From Fluoribacter gormanii (GTDB lineage Bacteria; Pseudomonadota; Gammaproteobacteria; Legionellales; Legionellaceae), in contig NZ_FTNL01000008.1 in NCBI RefSeq assembly GCF_900156395.1, positions 65,753-129,752 on the forward strand: a DNA stretch of 64,000 nucleotides, in the 5' to 3' direction. The position numbers were made by a program, and so were the translations under genes. This document shows positions 23,827 to 32,556 of the stretch, in pieces; position 1 is the first letter of the stretch; every line of letters starts with the position of its first letter. The notes below the pieces were generated by a model that worked only from the letters and a program-made list of their open reading frames with translations, searched no databases and was not told the origin of the DNA.

Positions 23827-25344
23827 TTACATGATGTAACGGCTTATTTTATCTGTTATTTCATTATTTTCATCCAACCAACCCATTGTTTTCATGATTT
23901 CTTTACTACGTTTGCCATTACCATGCATAGAACGTCCTTGAGCATGTTCCACCAATTGTTTTAAACTCATATTTTTATTAACATAACTTTTAGCAAAAAA
24001 CGAATAAATACCACACCAAGCGCTTTTGTCATCGGTCAGTTTTTCATCGTAGCATTGCAAAAAATCGTTCTTCAATTGTTCAGATTCTTTGCGGTGTTTT
24101 TCTTCTGCTTCTACTTTTTCTGCTTCATTTTTGGCTTTCTCTTGGGCAAGACGAATATTTCTTTCTGCTTCTCTATTTGCTTTTTCTTCAACAAGATGAA
24201 TATTCAGATAGTCAATGATGGGTTGGGCCTTATATTTTTTGGCGATAGCTATAATTTTATCAACGTCTTCTTGAGGCATATCAGCAGGATGCTCAAATAC
24301 TTGAAAGGCGCGTAGGAATAAATCAAATTCACCTATCGAAATAACAGATTGCATTAATAGAATAAAGTCTTCATTATCTATTTTATTATGCTCATTTTCT
24401 TTTAATAGGTTATTAATGAATTTGGAGGCTAATTTTCTTGCATGGACCAAGGCTTCATTGAGAATATCATCGTCGTTTAAAGCGGCGAGCAGATCTACTG
24501 CTAAAGAATCCACATTGAAATCTGCGATTTGAGGGGAGCTCATTTTAACTATGGGAGACGCAACCTGATAAGCAAGGTTGATTAATCCTTTAAGAGGAGC
24601 TTGAGAAGAACTGTTTGGATGTTCTTCTCTTGAACCGAACTTTAACTCATTTAATGTGGGAACTATAGGAATACCTACCCCATGAAAATCAGATAAAACA
24701 TCCCAAAACATATATCGTGCAACGGGAGGTTCTGTAGCGTCCTTGGGTAATTCAAAACAAAAATGTTCACTGTCATCAAGAACATATAGAATGCTTGTTG
24801 GTAATGTGAATGTGAATGCAATTGCATATTCGGTTATAATTTTTTTTATTACTTTTTGAGCAAAATATTTCTCCTTGAATTGTTCTTTCATCGCAAAGAA
24901 ATTAGGAGGATTACCAATGATTGTTTGCTCTCCTTTTCTATTATAAATGACAAGAGACTCTTCTTCGCATAGGCTATTAAAATCTTTTGTAACAAGAACA
25001 TTAAGGGTATAGGTAGATTTTCCTGGATCTTCAATTTTTAGGGGTAAGATTTCGAATCGTTGTGTTTTTAAGCCTAATGCACTGATTTGATCGAGTAAAA
25101 ACTTTTCCCCTTCAATTTTACTATTCCAAAAATCTTCACTCGTGTGTATTTTTTCACCCCATACTACCTCTCGATCAATTCTATGGGGAATAAAAAAACA
25201 TTGGTTTGTCCCTTTAATTTGATACACATCTTTCTCAGCCCCACCACCTAACCATTGACAATCTGATTTTTTAAATGTTTTGCCATTTAGTGTTAAGAGT
25301 ATAGCGTCATTTTTTGCAAAAAAGAGTTTTAACCAATCTTTCAT
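23827..25344 (-). CDS. Kinase-like protein with C-terminal coiled coil, effector candidate
   Basis: A 505-residue soluble protein. The first 40 residues contain WLGGGAEKDVYQI, like a glycine-rich nucleotide loop followed by a valine, and residues 220-235 contain YMFWDVLSDFHGVGIPI, where a metal-binding DF motif might sit; neither is a full kinase signature. Residues 380-440 are a charged coiled coil (repeated KANREAERNIR and KNEAEKVEAEE). The C-terminus (about 440-505) is a small folded region. No signal peptide. Together with its neighbours it lies in a run of three minus-strand accessory genes. Function unknown; a pseudokinase or atypical kinase is one possibility. Confidence 0.4.
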   Translation of the reverse strand: MKDWLKLFFAKNDAILLTLNGKTFKKSDCQWLGGGAEKDVYQIKGTNQCFFIPHRIDREVVWGEKIHTSEDFWNSKIEGEKFLLDQISALGLKTQRFEILPLKIEDPGKSTYTLNVLVTKDFNSLCEEESLVIYNRKGEQTIIGNPPNFFAMKEQFKEKYFAQKVIKKIITEYAIAFTFTLPTSILYVLDDSEHFCFELPKDATEPPVARYMFWDVLSDFHGVGIPIVPTLNELKFGSREEHPNSSSQAPLKGLINLAYQVASPIVKMSSPQIADFNVDSLAVDLLAALNDDDILNEALVHARKLASKFINNLLKENEHNKIDNEDFILLMQSVISIGEFDLFLRAFQVFEHPADMPQEDVDKIIAIAKKYKAQPIIDYLNIHLVEEKANREAERNIRLAQEKAKNEAEKVEAEEKHRKESEQLKNDFLQCYDEKLTDDKSAWCGIYSFFAKSYVNKNMSLKQLVEHAQGRSMHGNGKRSKEIMKTMGWLDENNEITDKISRYIM

Positions 25345-25447
25345 TTTTTAATAGAATGGATCAATTAGTGTCTGCAATATTATCACTGTGTACATAATTG
25401 ATCAATTATGACGAATATTGTCCATATTGGTTTTTTGAAATTTGATA

Positions 25448-26191
25448 TCAATATCTTTGCTGGCAAAGAAGTGAGGGAACGTTGTCATTTTTTTTGTCTT
25501 TCATCTCATCTCTATTCTGTTCTTGATGGCTCGTCTTTATTTTCCTCATTTGCATCAATTGTTCATGATATGCTTTTTTTCTGCTTTGAAAGTAAGCATC
25601 AATGTGCTTTTGTTTGGCATCTGAAAAAAAATTATGCATCGTTAATGTCTTAATATCCATTTTCTCAACTGAATCGAGGTAGGTTTCCATGCGTAAGGTT
25701 TTTCGTACCCTTGAGCTTCTATACCATTGGCCATGATAAAGTGAATACTTTTTATTATTGTTTGAAGGACTAAAAACTGTCCCGGCATAGTAATTAATGG
25801 ACGCATCAAATAAGACCAGATTTTTGTGGAACAGTTCTGCTATCGCTTTCTGATTTCCTTGATTATTGCAAAAATAAAGCTTTATATTTCTAACTCTAAA
25901 ATGTAAATGGACAAAATCAGAGTTAAAACGATCTGCTATTTGATTAACACCAAGACAGGTCGTTTGACTGGTAACAGGATAATTGCTGGTCAGACGAAAA
26001 TGTTCCAATAAATGATTAACACCATGAGCGAGGATATAGATGTTGAGGTGTTCCTGATTCAGTAAGTCATAATCAATTGGATTACCGTGTTGTAAGATGA
26101 GTATTTTTTGATCTTTAAGGGTATTTTTCCAATGGATTGCACGGACAATGAGATCATTATTCTCATGGAATGGGATATAGAGGATTATCAT
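25448..26191 (-). CDS. Caspase-like fold candidate (His-Gly/Cys), effector candidate
   Basis: A 247-residue protein. The first 130 residues alternate strands and helices with ILAHG (His56) after one strand and LYFCNNQG (Cys108) after a later one; the order strand-HG-strand-C is that of clan CD peptidases (caspase, C80, CHAT). Between them is a short helix and a Thr/Cys-rich loop. The last 90 residues are basic and helical (MHNFFSDAKQKHIDAYF, RKKAYHEQLMQMRKIK). No signal peptide. The catalytic reading is an inference from two motifs; it could also be a non-enzymatic relative. Confidence 0.4.
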   Translation of the reverse strand: MIILYIPFHENNDLIVRAIHWKNTLKDQKILILQHGNPIDYDLLNQEHLNIYILAHGVNHLLEHFRLTSNYPVTSQTTCLGVNQIADRFNSDFVHLHFRVRNIKLYFCNNQGNQKAIAELFHKNLVLFDASINYYAGTVFSPSNNNKKYSLYHGQWYRSSRVRKTLRMETYLDSVEKMDIKTLTMHNFFSDAKQKHIDAYFQSRKKAYHEQLMQMRKIKTSHQEQNRDEMKDKKNDNVPSLLCQQRY

Positions 26192-26240
26192 TTTATTTTC
26201 TCATTTTATTGGTACTGAACTAGGAGCCGTAACTATTTTT

Positions 26241-27410
26241 TCATTCAGCATTTCTAAGAAATGGTGATTGTACCATATTGAGTATAAATTGATCACAACG
26301 ATCTAATTGTTCAAGCGTAACGAATTCATTAGCACGATGAGCTTGTTCAATACTACCTGGGCCACAAACAATAGTGGGTATTTCTGCTTGTTGGAATAAT
26401 CCTGCTTCGGTGGCATAAGCGACTTTTAATTGTTTTTCATTCTGACAAATTGACTGGGCAGCACGCACAATTGGTTCAGATAACGGTGTATCCAATCCAG
26501 GTGCCTTAGCAAGTCGTTCCAGAATCACGTTTGTGTTTAATTGTTCCTTGTGCAGAGCAGGAAGTAGTTGGGCATCCAGGTAATCCAGTATTTTTTGATG
26601 TAGCTGTTCTGGGTTATCTGAAACTAAGTTTCTAATTTCAAATACAAATTCACACAAACTAGGAATTGTATTATACGCGATTCCCCCCTGAATGAGGTTG
26701 GTGGAAATTGTAGTGTAGGGCACATCATAAGATGCATCATGATGTCCTTGCAATTTAAACTGATGCGCCATGTTGCGCAGATAAGTAATAAATGATGCAG
26801 CATGTTCTATCGCATTACACCCTTGAGGCGTTAGTGATGAGTGAGCAGCGACTCCGTGAATTTGGCAGCGATAGCATTGTATGCCTTTATGCCCAATCAC
26901 CGGCTGCATTGAGGTTGGTTCACCTACAATGCACGCCTTGGGTTTATAATTTAACTTCATCATTTTCTCAATAAGGCGTGGTGCACCAATGCAGCCGACT
27001 TCTTCATCATAAGAAAAAGCAAAATGTATTGGGAAATCGAGATTAAGTGCTTTCAGTTGTGGAACCAGGCTCATAACTACGGCAATGAAACCTTTCATAT
27101 CACAAGTACCTCTGCCATATATTTTTTCGTCTTTAATCGTTGCTTGAAATGGATTACTGTCCCAGGCTTGTCCATCAATAGGTACTACATCCGTATGGCC
27201 GGATAAAATAAGACCACCATGGAGTTGCCCATGGCGATCTGGGATGGAAGCAAGTAAATTTGCTTTAAGGCCTTTATCGTCATGGATTAAAATGGAATCA
27301 ATATGATAATCATTTAATGCATTAGCGATCGTTTCTATTAGCGATAAATTGGAATTGCGTGAGGTAGTATCAAATGCGATGAGTTTTGTTAGCCAATCCA
27401 GAGTATTCAT
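26241..27410 (-). CDS. argE: Acetylornithine deacetylase
   Basis: A 389-residue M20-family zinc metallohydrolase that removes acetate from N-acetylornithine in arginine synthesis. Metal ligands and catalytic residues are visible: SGHTDVVP (His and Asp), GRGTCDMKGF (bridging Asp), DEEVGCIGA (general base Glu pair), VGEPTSMQPVIGHKG and the C-terminal HRANEFV. Length fits ArgE (about 385). AAGGA precedes ATG 27410. It is divergent from the alcohol dehydrogenase gene. The related succinyl-diaminopimelate desuccinylase is less likely given the GEPT...IGHKG pattern. Confidence 0.88.
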   Translation of the reverse strand: MNTLDWLTKLIAFDTTSRNSNLSLIETIANALNDYHIDSILIHDDKGLKANLLASIPDRHGQLHGGLILSGHTDVVPIDGQAWDSNPFQATIKDEKIYGRGTCDMKGFIAVVMSLVPQLKALNLDFPIHFAFSYDEEVGCIGAPRLIEKMMKLNYKPKACIVGEPTSMQPVIGHKGIQCYRCQIHGVAAHSSLTPQGCNAIEHAASFITYLRNMAHQFKLQGHHDASYDVPYTTISTNLIQGGIAYNTIPSLCEFVFEIRNLVSDNPEQLHQKILDYLDAQLLPALHKEQLNTNVILERLAKAPGLDTPLSEPIVRAAQSICQNEKQLKVAYATEAGLFQQAEIPTIVCGPGSIEQAHRANEFVTLEQLDRCDQFILNMVQSPFLRNAE

Positions 27411-27677
27411 AATATTCCTTTAATTCAAGTTAGGCTGCTGTTATCCCTGCAGCGGTTAAAAAATTATAATCGTTCTCAATGTGTAAAACATCTCAAAACA
27501 TGCACTCAATTTTTTGTCAAATTCTGGGAATAATCGCAATTGCTATAATTAACAAAATAAATATTCACCGTGAAATCTTGCACGAATTGTCTAAAATCAG
27601 GATAGTGGATTGAACCAGTTGATTTTAGAGTATGTACGTTTCTACATCTATTATTGACTTACATAAGGATATGAGCA

Positions 27678-28691
27678 ATGAAAACAATGAAGGCAGTACA
27701 AGTGAATAAATCAGGACAATGGGAAACTGTTGAAAAAAACTTGGTGATGCCGGCAGTAAATCAAGTACGAATTAAAGTTGAAGCATGTGGTGTATGTCAT
27801 TCAGATGTATTTGTGAAAGAAAATTTATGGCCCAATCTTCAATTTCCAAGAATTCCAGGCCATGAAGTAGCTGGGGTAATCGATGAGGTTGGGACGAGTA
27901 TTACAAAATGGAAACCAGGTCAGCGTGTTGGAGTAGGTTGGGCAGGGGCTCGTTGCGGACAATGTCTTCCTTGTCGACATGGCGACTTTATTCTATGTGA
28001 AAACCATCAAATTACAGGATTACATTATGATGGAGGATATGCACAATATATGATAGCTCCAGTTGAGGCTCTTGCTGCGATTCCCGATGAACTCTCTTTT
28101 GCCGAAGCTGCACCATTAATGTGTGCAGGTATAACAACTTTTAATGCGCTACGAAATAGCGTTGCCCGTGCCGGTGAATTAGTTGCAATACAGGGGGTAG
28201 GGGGCCTGGGGCATTTGGCGATTCAATTTGCAAACAAAATGGGATTTAAAACGGTTGCCCTTTCTTCGGGAGTTGACAAGGAATCACTGGCTAAAAAGTT
28301 AGGTGCTCATATTTATTTAAACTCTGATGTTCACGATGTCGTGGTCGAATTACAAAAATTAGGTGGTGCCCGAGTCATTTTGGCAACTGCTCCTAGTGGA
28401 AAATCAATTACCCCTTTAATTAATGCTCTGGGAAATAAGGGAGAACTTCTTATTGTAGGGGCTTCTAATGATCCAATAGAAGTCATATCAACTCAGCTTA
28501 TTGGGGGTAATCGCTCGATTAAGGGCTGGTCATCTGGAAGTGCGATTGACATAGAGGAAACATTGCAATTTTGTGCATTAACAGGTATCCGTCCCATGAT
28601 TCAACAGTATCCACTTGCTCAAGCGGAACAAGCCTTTGATGATATGATGTCTAATAAAGCTCGATTTCGCTCAGTAATCGTAATGCAATGA
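27678..28691 (+). CDS. Zinc-dependent alcohol dehydrogenase
   Basis: A 337-residue medium-chain dehydrogenase of the AdhP/propanol-preferring type. Catalytic zinc ligands lie in ACGVCHSD and PGHEVAG; the structural zinc site is the four cysteines of ARCGQCLPCRHGDFILC; the NAD site reads GVGGLGHLAIQFA near residue 175. It interconverts alcohols and aldehydes. AAGGA lies 8 bases upstream of ATG 27678. No partner gene is adjacent; the small secreted protein that follows has its own ribosome site. Confidence 0.88.
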   Translation: MKTMKAVQVNKSGQWETVEKNLVMPAVNQVRIKVEACGVCHSDVFVKENLWPNLQFPRIPGHEVAGVIDEVGTSITKWKPGQRVGVGWAGARCGQCLPCRHGDFILCENHQITGLHYDGGYAQYMIAPVEALAAIPDELSFAEAAPLMCAGITTFNALRNSVARAGELVAIQGVGGLGHLAIQFANKMGFKTVALSSGVDKESLAKKLGAHIYLNSDVHDVVVELQKLGGARVILATAPSGKSITPLINALGNKGELLIVGASNDPIEVISTQLIGGNRSIKGWSSGSAIDIEETLQFCALTGIRPMIQQYPLAQAEQAFDDMMSNKARFRSVIVMQ

Positions 28692-28760
28692 AATTAAGTG
28701 AATATTATTGTTCTATACTTAATCAGGATCGTTCAAATCATTTCAAGGAGCGAAATTATT

Positions 28761-29072
28761 ATGAAAAAGTTATTATTAATTATTTTTTCGCTTACGATGC
28801 TCGATGCAGTTTCGTATGCTAACAAAATTGTAATTACCGGGACTCCAATTATCTTGGAAAAACAAGGAGATGTATACTTTGTACCTAATGATTATAAATC
28901 AACTACATCTTATTACTATGTGAGTTTAAATGGAGCGCGGCAGGTATGCTATATAGACAAGCAACCGGAGCTATCTGCTTTGAATACTACGACACTTGAA
29001 GTGAATTACAACGGCTCAACTTTGACTTGGGTTTGTTATCCTTTAGACACTAATTATTTTGAAACTCCATAA
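28761..29072 (+). CDS. Small secreted protein of unknown function
   Basis: A 103-residue protein with a clear signal peptide (MKKLLLIIFSLTMLDAVSYA, cleavage near residue 20) and a mature part of about 83 residues with two Cys (VCYIDKQ and WVCYP) that could form a disulfide in the periplasm. ATG 28761 is set by AAGGAG 9 bases upstream; the frame opens 63 bases earlier without a ribosome site. Tyr- and Thr-rich strands suggest a small beta-sandwich. It ends at a strong hairpin. Confidence 0.7.
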   Translation: MKKLLLIIFSLTMLDAVSYANKIVITGTPIILEKQGDVYFVPNDYKSTTSYYYVSLNGARQVCYIDKQPELSALNTTTLEVNYNGSTLTWVCYPLDTNYFETP

Positions 29073-29073
29073 A

Positions 29074-29106
29074 TATCGTACCCTGGGCGTCGCCCAGGGT
29101 ACGATA
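29074..29106. terminator. Perfect 15-bp hairpin between convergent genes
   Basis: TATCGTACCCTGGGC and its exact complement are separated by a 3-base loop GTC. It lies between the small secreted protein gene (+) and the hybrid kinase gene (-). It is the strongest hairpin seen in the window, though not followed by a long U-run. Confidence 0.75.
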
Positions 29107-29125
29107 AAAGATTTCTTGCCCAAAA

Positions 29126-30802
29126 TTATTTTTCTTTTTTTGACGGTACTAAATTGAGTCCATCAACTACTTCCTGTAGCATTTTTAAATGAATGGGTTT
29201 TGTTAATATTTTATTCATTTCTGAGCGCATTGAGTTATTTTTAGCCGCAGAAGTATTGGTAGTTAGGCCGATAATCGGTACAGGAGTTTTCTGAGCTTGT
29301 TTTTCCATATCACGGACACACTGAACGAGGTTTTTATCTGAAATGCCGGCTATACCTATATCAGTAATGATTAAGTCAAAATCATTTGTTTCTAACAACT
29401 CTAAAGCATGTTCGCCATCGATTGCCGAATAAAATTGATATCCTGCTTGTTCTACAACATTTTCAATCATGTGAAGGGAAATGATGTTATCTTCTACGAG
29501 AAGAATAAGCGGCGCATGAGATCCTGTTTCTTTCTTCACTGCATTTGTTTCATTATAAGCGAGAGTATGGTTCTCGTTATACCCAATTTTCATTGTGAGG
29601 GTAAAATAGAAAGTAGAGCCTTTTCCTACTTCACTTTCTAGATTTATTTCTCCACCCAGAAGGCTTAAATATTTTTGTGCGACATGCAGGCCAACACCAT
29701 AACCACCGTGCTGTCTTTTGTAAGAAGGTGTAGCGCGGAAGAATCGATCAAAAATTTTACCCTTTAACTCTGGAGGTATGCCAATTCCTGTATCTATCAC
29801 ACTGAATCGGAGTTGCGCATAGCTATTTTCATGTGAAAGTGTCTCCACTTTAATTGTTACAATACCCTTATCAGTGAATCTAATTGCATTTCCCACTAGA
29901 TTTAATAAAACTCGATGTAATTTCGTACCATCAGTGATAAAGCTATTTGGTGCTGTATCATCAATTTCGATATTCAGTTTAATTTTTTTCATTTCCAGAG
30001 TAGGTTGTACAAGATACGCAATATCTTTAATATTTTTGCGTAATTCGAATAGTTCCTCATGGACATCATTCTCTCTGAGATTATCTGCAGCAACGATTTC
30101 CATTACACCATTTAATAAATCCAATAATTGTTCACCACTTTCATGAATCCAACGCGCATATTGTTTTCTTTCAGGATCTTCTGCTTTCTCTTCCAAAAGT
30201 CGTGACATCCCAACAATACCACTTAATGGGGTATGAATATCATGGCTCATATTTTCAATAAATTCAGTTTTCGCCTGGTTTGCAACTTCAGCATTTTCCT
30301 TGGCGCGACGCAAAGCAGCTTCCATTTTTTTGTGTTCTGTAATGTCCAGTGAGATACCCAAAACACCAATAATCTCATCCCTTTGATTGCGTAAAGGAAC
30401 TTTTTGGGAATGGTAAATACCCATTCCTTCTGCTTTGACAGCATATTCTTCTGCAGTATGAGGTATGCCAGTTTCCATAACTAATTTATTAAGTTTATTT
30501 AATATTTCTGCTTGATCTTTCCATGGCATATCGTAGTTTGTTTTTCCAACAATTTCTTTTCTTGACTGTAAATGCGCGCTTTTTGCTTGCAGATCGTTAC
30601 AACCCAAAAAAACATTATTCTTATCAAGCCAGTAAACATGTCCTGGCATTAAGGCAATTATATTTTCATAATAATCATGAGCAGCTTGTAATTCATTTTT
30701 AAATTTTAGTTTTTCATCTTCTAGAGATAGAGTTAATTGACGAATTTTTTCATTCTTTTGATTAATTATTTCGTGTAATTCTTTAATTTTTTCAGAATCC
30801 AT
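29126..30802 (-). CDS. PAS-containing hybrid sensor histidine kinase/response regulator
   Basis: A 558-residue cytosolic hybrid kinase. Order: short coiled coil (1-45), PAS domain (about 45-160, ending in GVLGISLDITEHKK), HisKA with the phospho-acceptor His in ENMSHDIHTPLSG, HATPase with N box LLNLVGNAIRFTDKG, G1 DTGIGIPPE and G2 GGYGVGLH, and a C-terminal receiver (LLVEDNIISLHMI, phospho-Asp in LIITDIG). No membrane segment, so it senses an internal signal. The PAS contains DKNNVFLGCN. It resembles ArcB-like or Legionella orphan hybrid kinases; an output partner is not encoded nearby. Confidence 0.88.
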   Translation of the reverse strand: MDSEKIKELHEIINQKNEKIRQLTLSLEDEKLKFKNELQAAHDYYENIIALMPGHVYWLDKNNVFLGCNDLQAKSAHLQSRKEIVGKTNYDMPWKDQAEILNKLNKLVMETGIPHTAEEYAVKAEGMGIYHSQKVPLRNQRDEIIGVLGISLDITEHKKMEAALRRAKENAEVANQAKTEFIENMSHDIHTPLSGIVGMSRLLEEKAEDPERKQYARWIHESGEQLLDLLNGVMEIVAADNLRENDVHEELFELRKNIKDIAYLVQPTLEMKKIKLNIEIDDTAPNSFITDGTKLHRVLLNLVGNAIRFTDKGIVTIKVETLSHENSYAQLRFSVIDTGIGIPPELKGKIFDRFFRATPSYKRQHGGYGVGLHVAQKYLSLLGGEINLESEVGKGSTFYFTLTMKIGYNENHTLAYNETNAVKKETGSHAPLILLVEDNIISLHMIENVVEQAGYQFYSAIDGEHALELLETNDFDLIITDIGIAGISDKNLVQCVRDMEKQAQKTPVPIIGLTTNTSAAKNNSMRSEMNKILTKPIHLKMLQEVVDGLNLVPSKKEK

Positions 30803-31156
30803 TTTTCACCATATAAAATGACTTAATAACTGAGCTAATTCAGTAAAAATATTTTTTATCGACAGTATGTTAATGGACTGACACGTAAAGTGTATAGTAA
30901 ACCATCCAAAAATTATCTGTCTTCTGTAGATAATTAGTAAAAATATTATAAACTATTTATAAAAAAAGTGGTTATTTTTTTTTCAAAATGAATTATACTA
31001 TGTCTATATTTTTGATTGAACATTGAAAATTGGTTGATTTTTAAAATCAAAAAAATTAATTTAAGTGCGTAACGTTATGATTTAAATAACTTTTTATTAG
31101 TTGTGCGAATTGTTAACGTACAGAAGTAATAGAAAATAACGCTGAGGAAATATTAG
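30803..31156. promoter_or_regulatory. AT-rich divergent intergenic region
   Basis: A gap of 354 bases between the hybrid kinase (-) and the cyclodipeptide-synthase-like gene (+). It is very AT-rich with long A and T runs and must hold both promoters; I see no clear consensus pair, repeat or small gene. Confidence 0.4.
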
Positions 31157-32497
31157 ATGCCAAAAGTCAGAGGTCCGAAAGACGGCAAAATTATTACCGC
31201 AAGTTTTGATTCAAAAGATAACAGTAAAAGTCGTTTTTCTTCATTGAAAACTACAAAAGATTTAATTCTTTTAAGTATTAAAGGAAATGAGTATTGTGCT
31301 GGTGAGTTTTTAGAAGCCATTGTGCAACAAGCTGTTGCTATGCATCAAACTGGTTCTGATTATGCTGGAGTTAAGGGGAAGGCCACATTTTTAGTTGCTG
31401 ATGAAATTTATTGGCATAATCTTAAGGAAGGACCTTCATCCAATGAAAATGAGACGACTCTTAAAAGGCAGTCCATGGATTTGGGGGAATTATATTTAGA
31501 GGGTAATCTTGGTGCATTTTTAGCTCCTTTGGGATTGACTCGAGATAGTTTTAATAATAGTTATCCTACTGCGACAATGGATGAAAAAATTGAGATTATC
31601 AATAAATTAGCTGAGGACAAAGGAAAGAATTTTGAAATAGTGCGTTGGCATGATTGGGTGACTCAAAATAATTTTGATAAAGATTTAAAAGAAATAATAC
31701 CACTTTATAGTTCGGTAGAGGGGCTTAGGGTAACAATTGACAAAACAAGCGCTGAGTTTATGGCTCGTCACTCCCACGATGGAGAGGATGCCAGGGTATG
31801 GCTTCATCGTTCTCAAGGTTACCTTACCGAGGAAAGTCCTTCTATTATGCTGTTAGCGGCTAGATTAGGCTATAATTTTATCATCTATCCAGGTACTATC
31901 TTACCTCCGTTTGAAGCAACAAGAGAATATTTTGTGGTTGAAAATCATATTGCTCGCATTGAAAAAGGTGAGAGTATTAAAAAAGAATGTACTCATAATA
32001 AATTTTGTCTTCATGTGGAAAATCCTTCTCGTTTGGTCAATTGGCTAGAAGTTAACTTTAAAAGAAGCCATGAAAACACGCCTATAAAAGAAACAATAGT
32101 TCGTAATAACATTGCTTTTTTCGCTTCTAAGAAAGGACCTATGGAACCATCACTTCATCGTGAGCATGAATTTATTAAAACAATATCATCAAGTAATGAA
32201 AAAGAAGAGGAGGGGAGTGCTTTGGCGGTTGTACCTCAAAGAGAGGCTATTTCTTCTTCGATAGTTCGTGGAATTAATCATGCTTTTCAGCAGGATACCC
32301 CCTCTAGGAAGTGTCAACCAAACTCAAATCCTTCTGCACCCCCGTTGACGCAAATATTTGCAGGTATCACAGAAGCGGTTTTAGCATCCGATTTGTCTAT
32401 GTCTGAGAAGGTTGGTTTCTTGACTGAGCTTGTAGATGCCTATGCTAAGCGACCCGATCAAAACTATTCTAACCCTAAAAGTTTGTCTATGATGTAA
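31157..32497 (+). CDS. tRNA-dependent cyclodipeptide synthase-like protein with C-terminal extension
   Basis: A 446-residue protein whose first 270 residues match the cyclodipeptide synthase layout. Family members use two aminoacyl-tRNAs to make cyclic dipeptides. The nucleophile region is LILLSIKGNEY, with Ser40 at the position of AlbC Ser37; the hallmark YxxAExP region is GYLTEESP with Tyr222 and Glu226 (AlbC Tyr178 and Glu182); NFIIYPG supplies Tyr244 (AlbC Tyr202). FLVADEIYWHN follows the strand after the nucleophile helix as in the family. Residues 300-446 are an extra Ser/Pro-rich and helical tail absent from normal synthases (about 240 residues). GAGGA precedes the ATG. The catalytic set is present, so activity is possible; the tail may serve secretion or regulation. 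Confidence 0.65.
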   Translation: MPKVRGPKDGKIITASFDSKDNSKSRFSSLKTTKDLILLSIKGNEYCAGEFLEAIVQQAVAMHQTGSDYAGVKGKATFLVADEIYWHNLKEGPSSNENETTLKRQSMDLGELYLEGNLGAFLAPLGLTRDSFNNSYPTATMDEKIEIINKLAEDKGKNFEIVRWHDWVTQNNFDKDLKEIIPLYSSVEGLRVTIDKTSAEFMARHSHDGEDARVWLHRSQGYLTEESPSIMLLAARLGYNFIIYPGTILPPFEATREYFVVENHIARIEKGESIKKECTHNKFCLHVENPSRLVNWLEVNFKRSHENTPIKETIVRNNIAFFASKKGPMEPSLHREHEFIKTISSSNEKEEEGSALAVVPQREAISSSIVRGINHAFQQDTPSRKCQPNSNPSAPPLTQIFAGITEAVLASDLSMSEKVGFLTELVDAYAKRPDQNYSNPKSLSMM

Positions 32498-32505
32498 AAC
32501 ATTAT

Positions 32506-32535
32506 CAGCCCCGTATCGATGTCTGATAGGGGCTG
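32506..32535. terminator. Hairpin between convergent genes
   Basis: CAGCCCC and GGGGCTG pair with inner TATC/GATA, just after the cyclodipeptide-synthase-like gene and before the end of the DUF945 gene. Confidence 0.65.
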
Positions 32536-32556
32536 TTGAATGTAATGAGGCAGAAA

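Noticed and set aside
26241..27410. DapE for the M20 peptidase
   Set aside because: The GEPTSMQPVIGHKG pattern and length fit acetylornithine deacetylase better.
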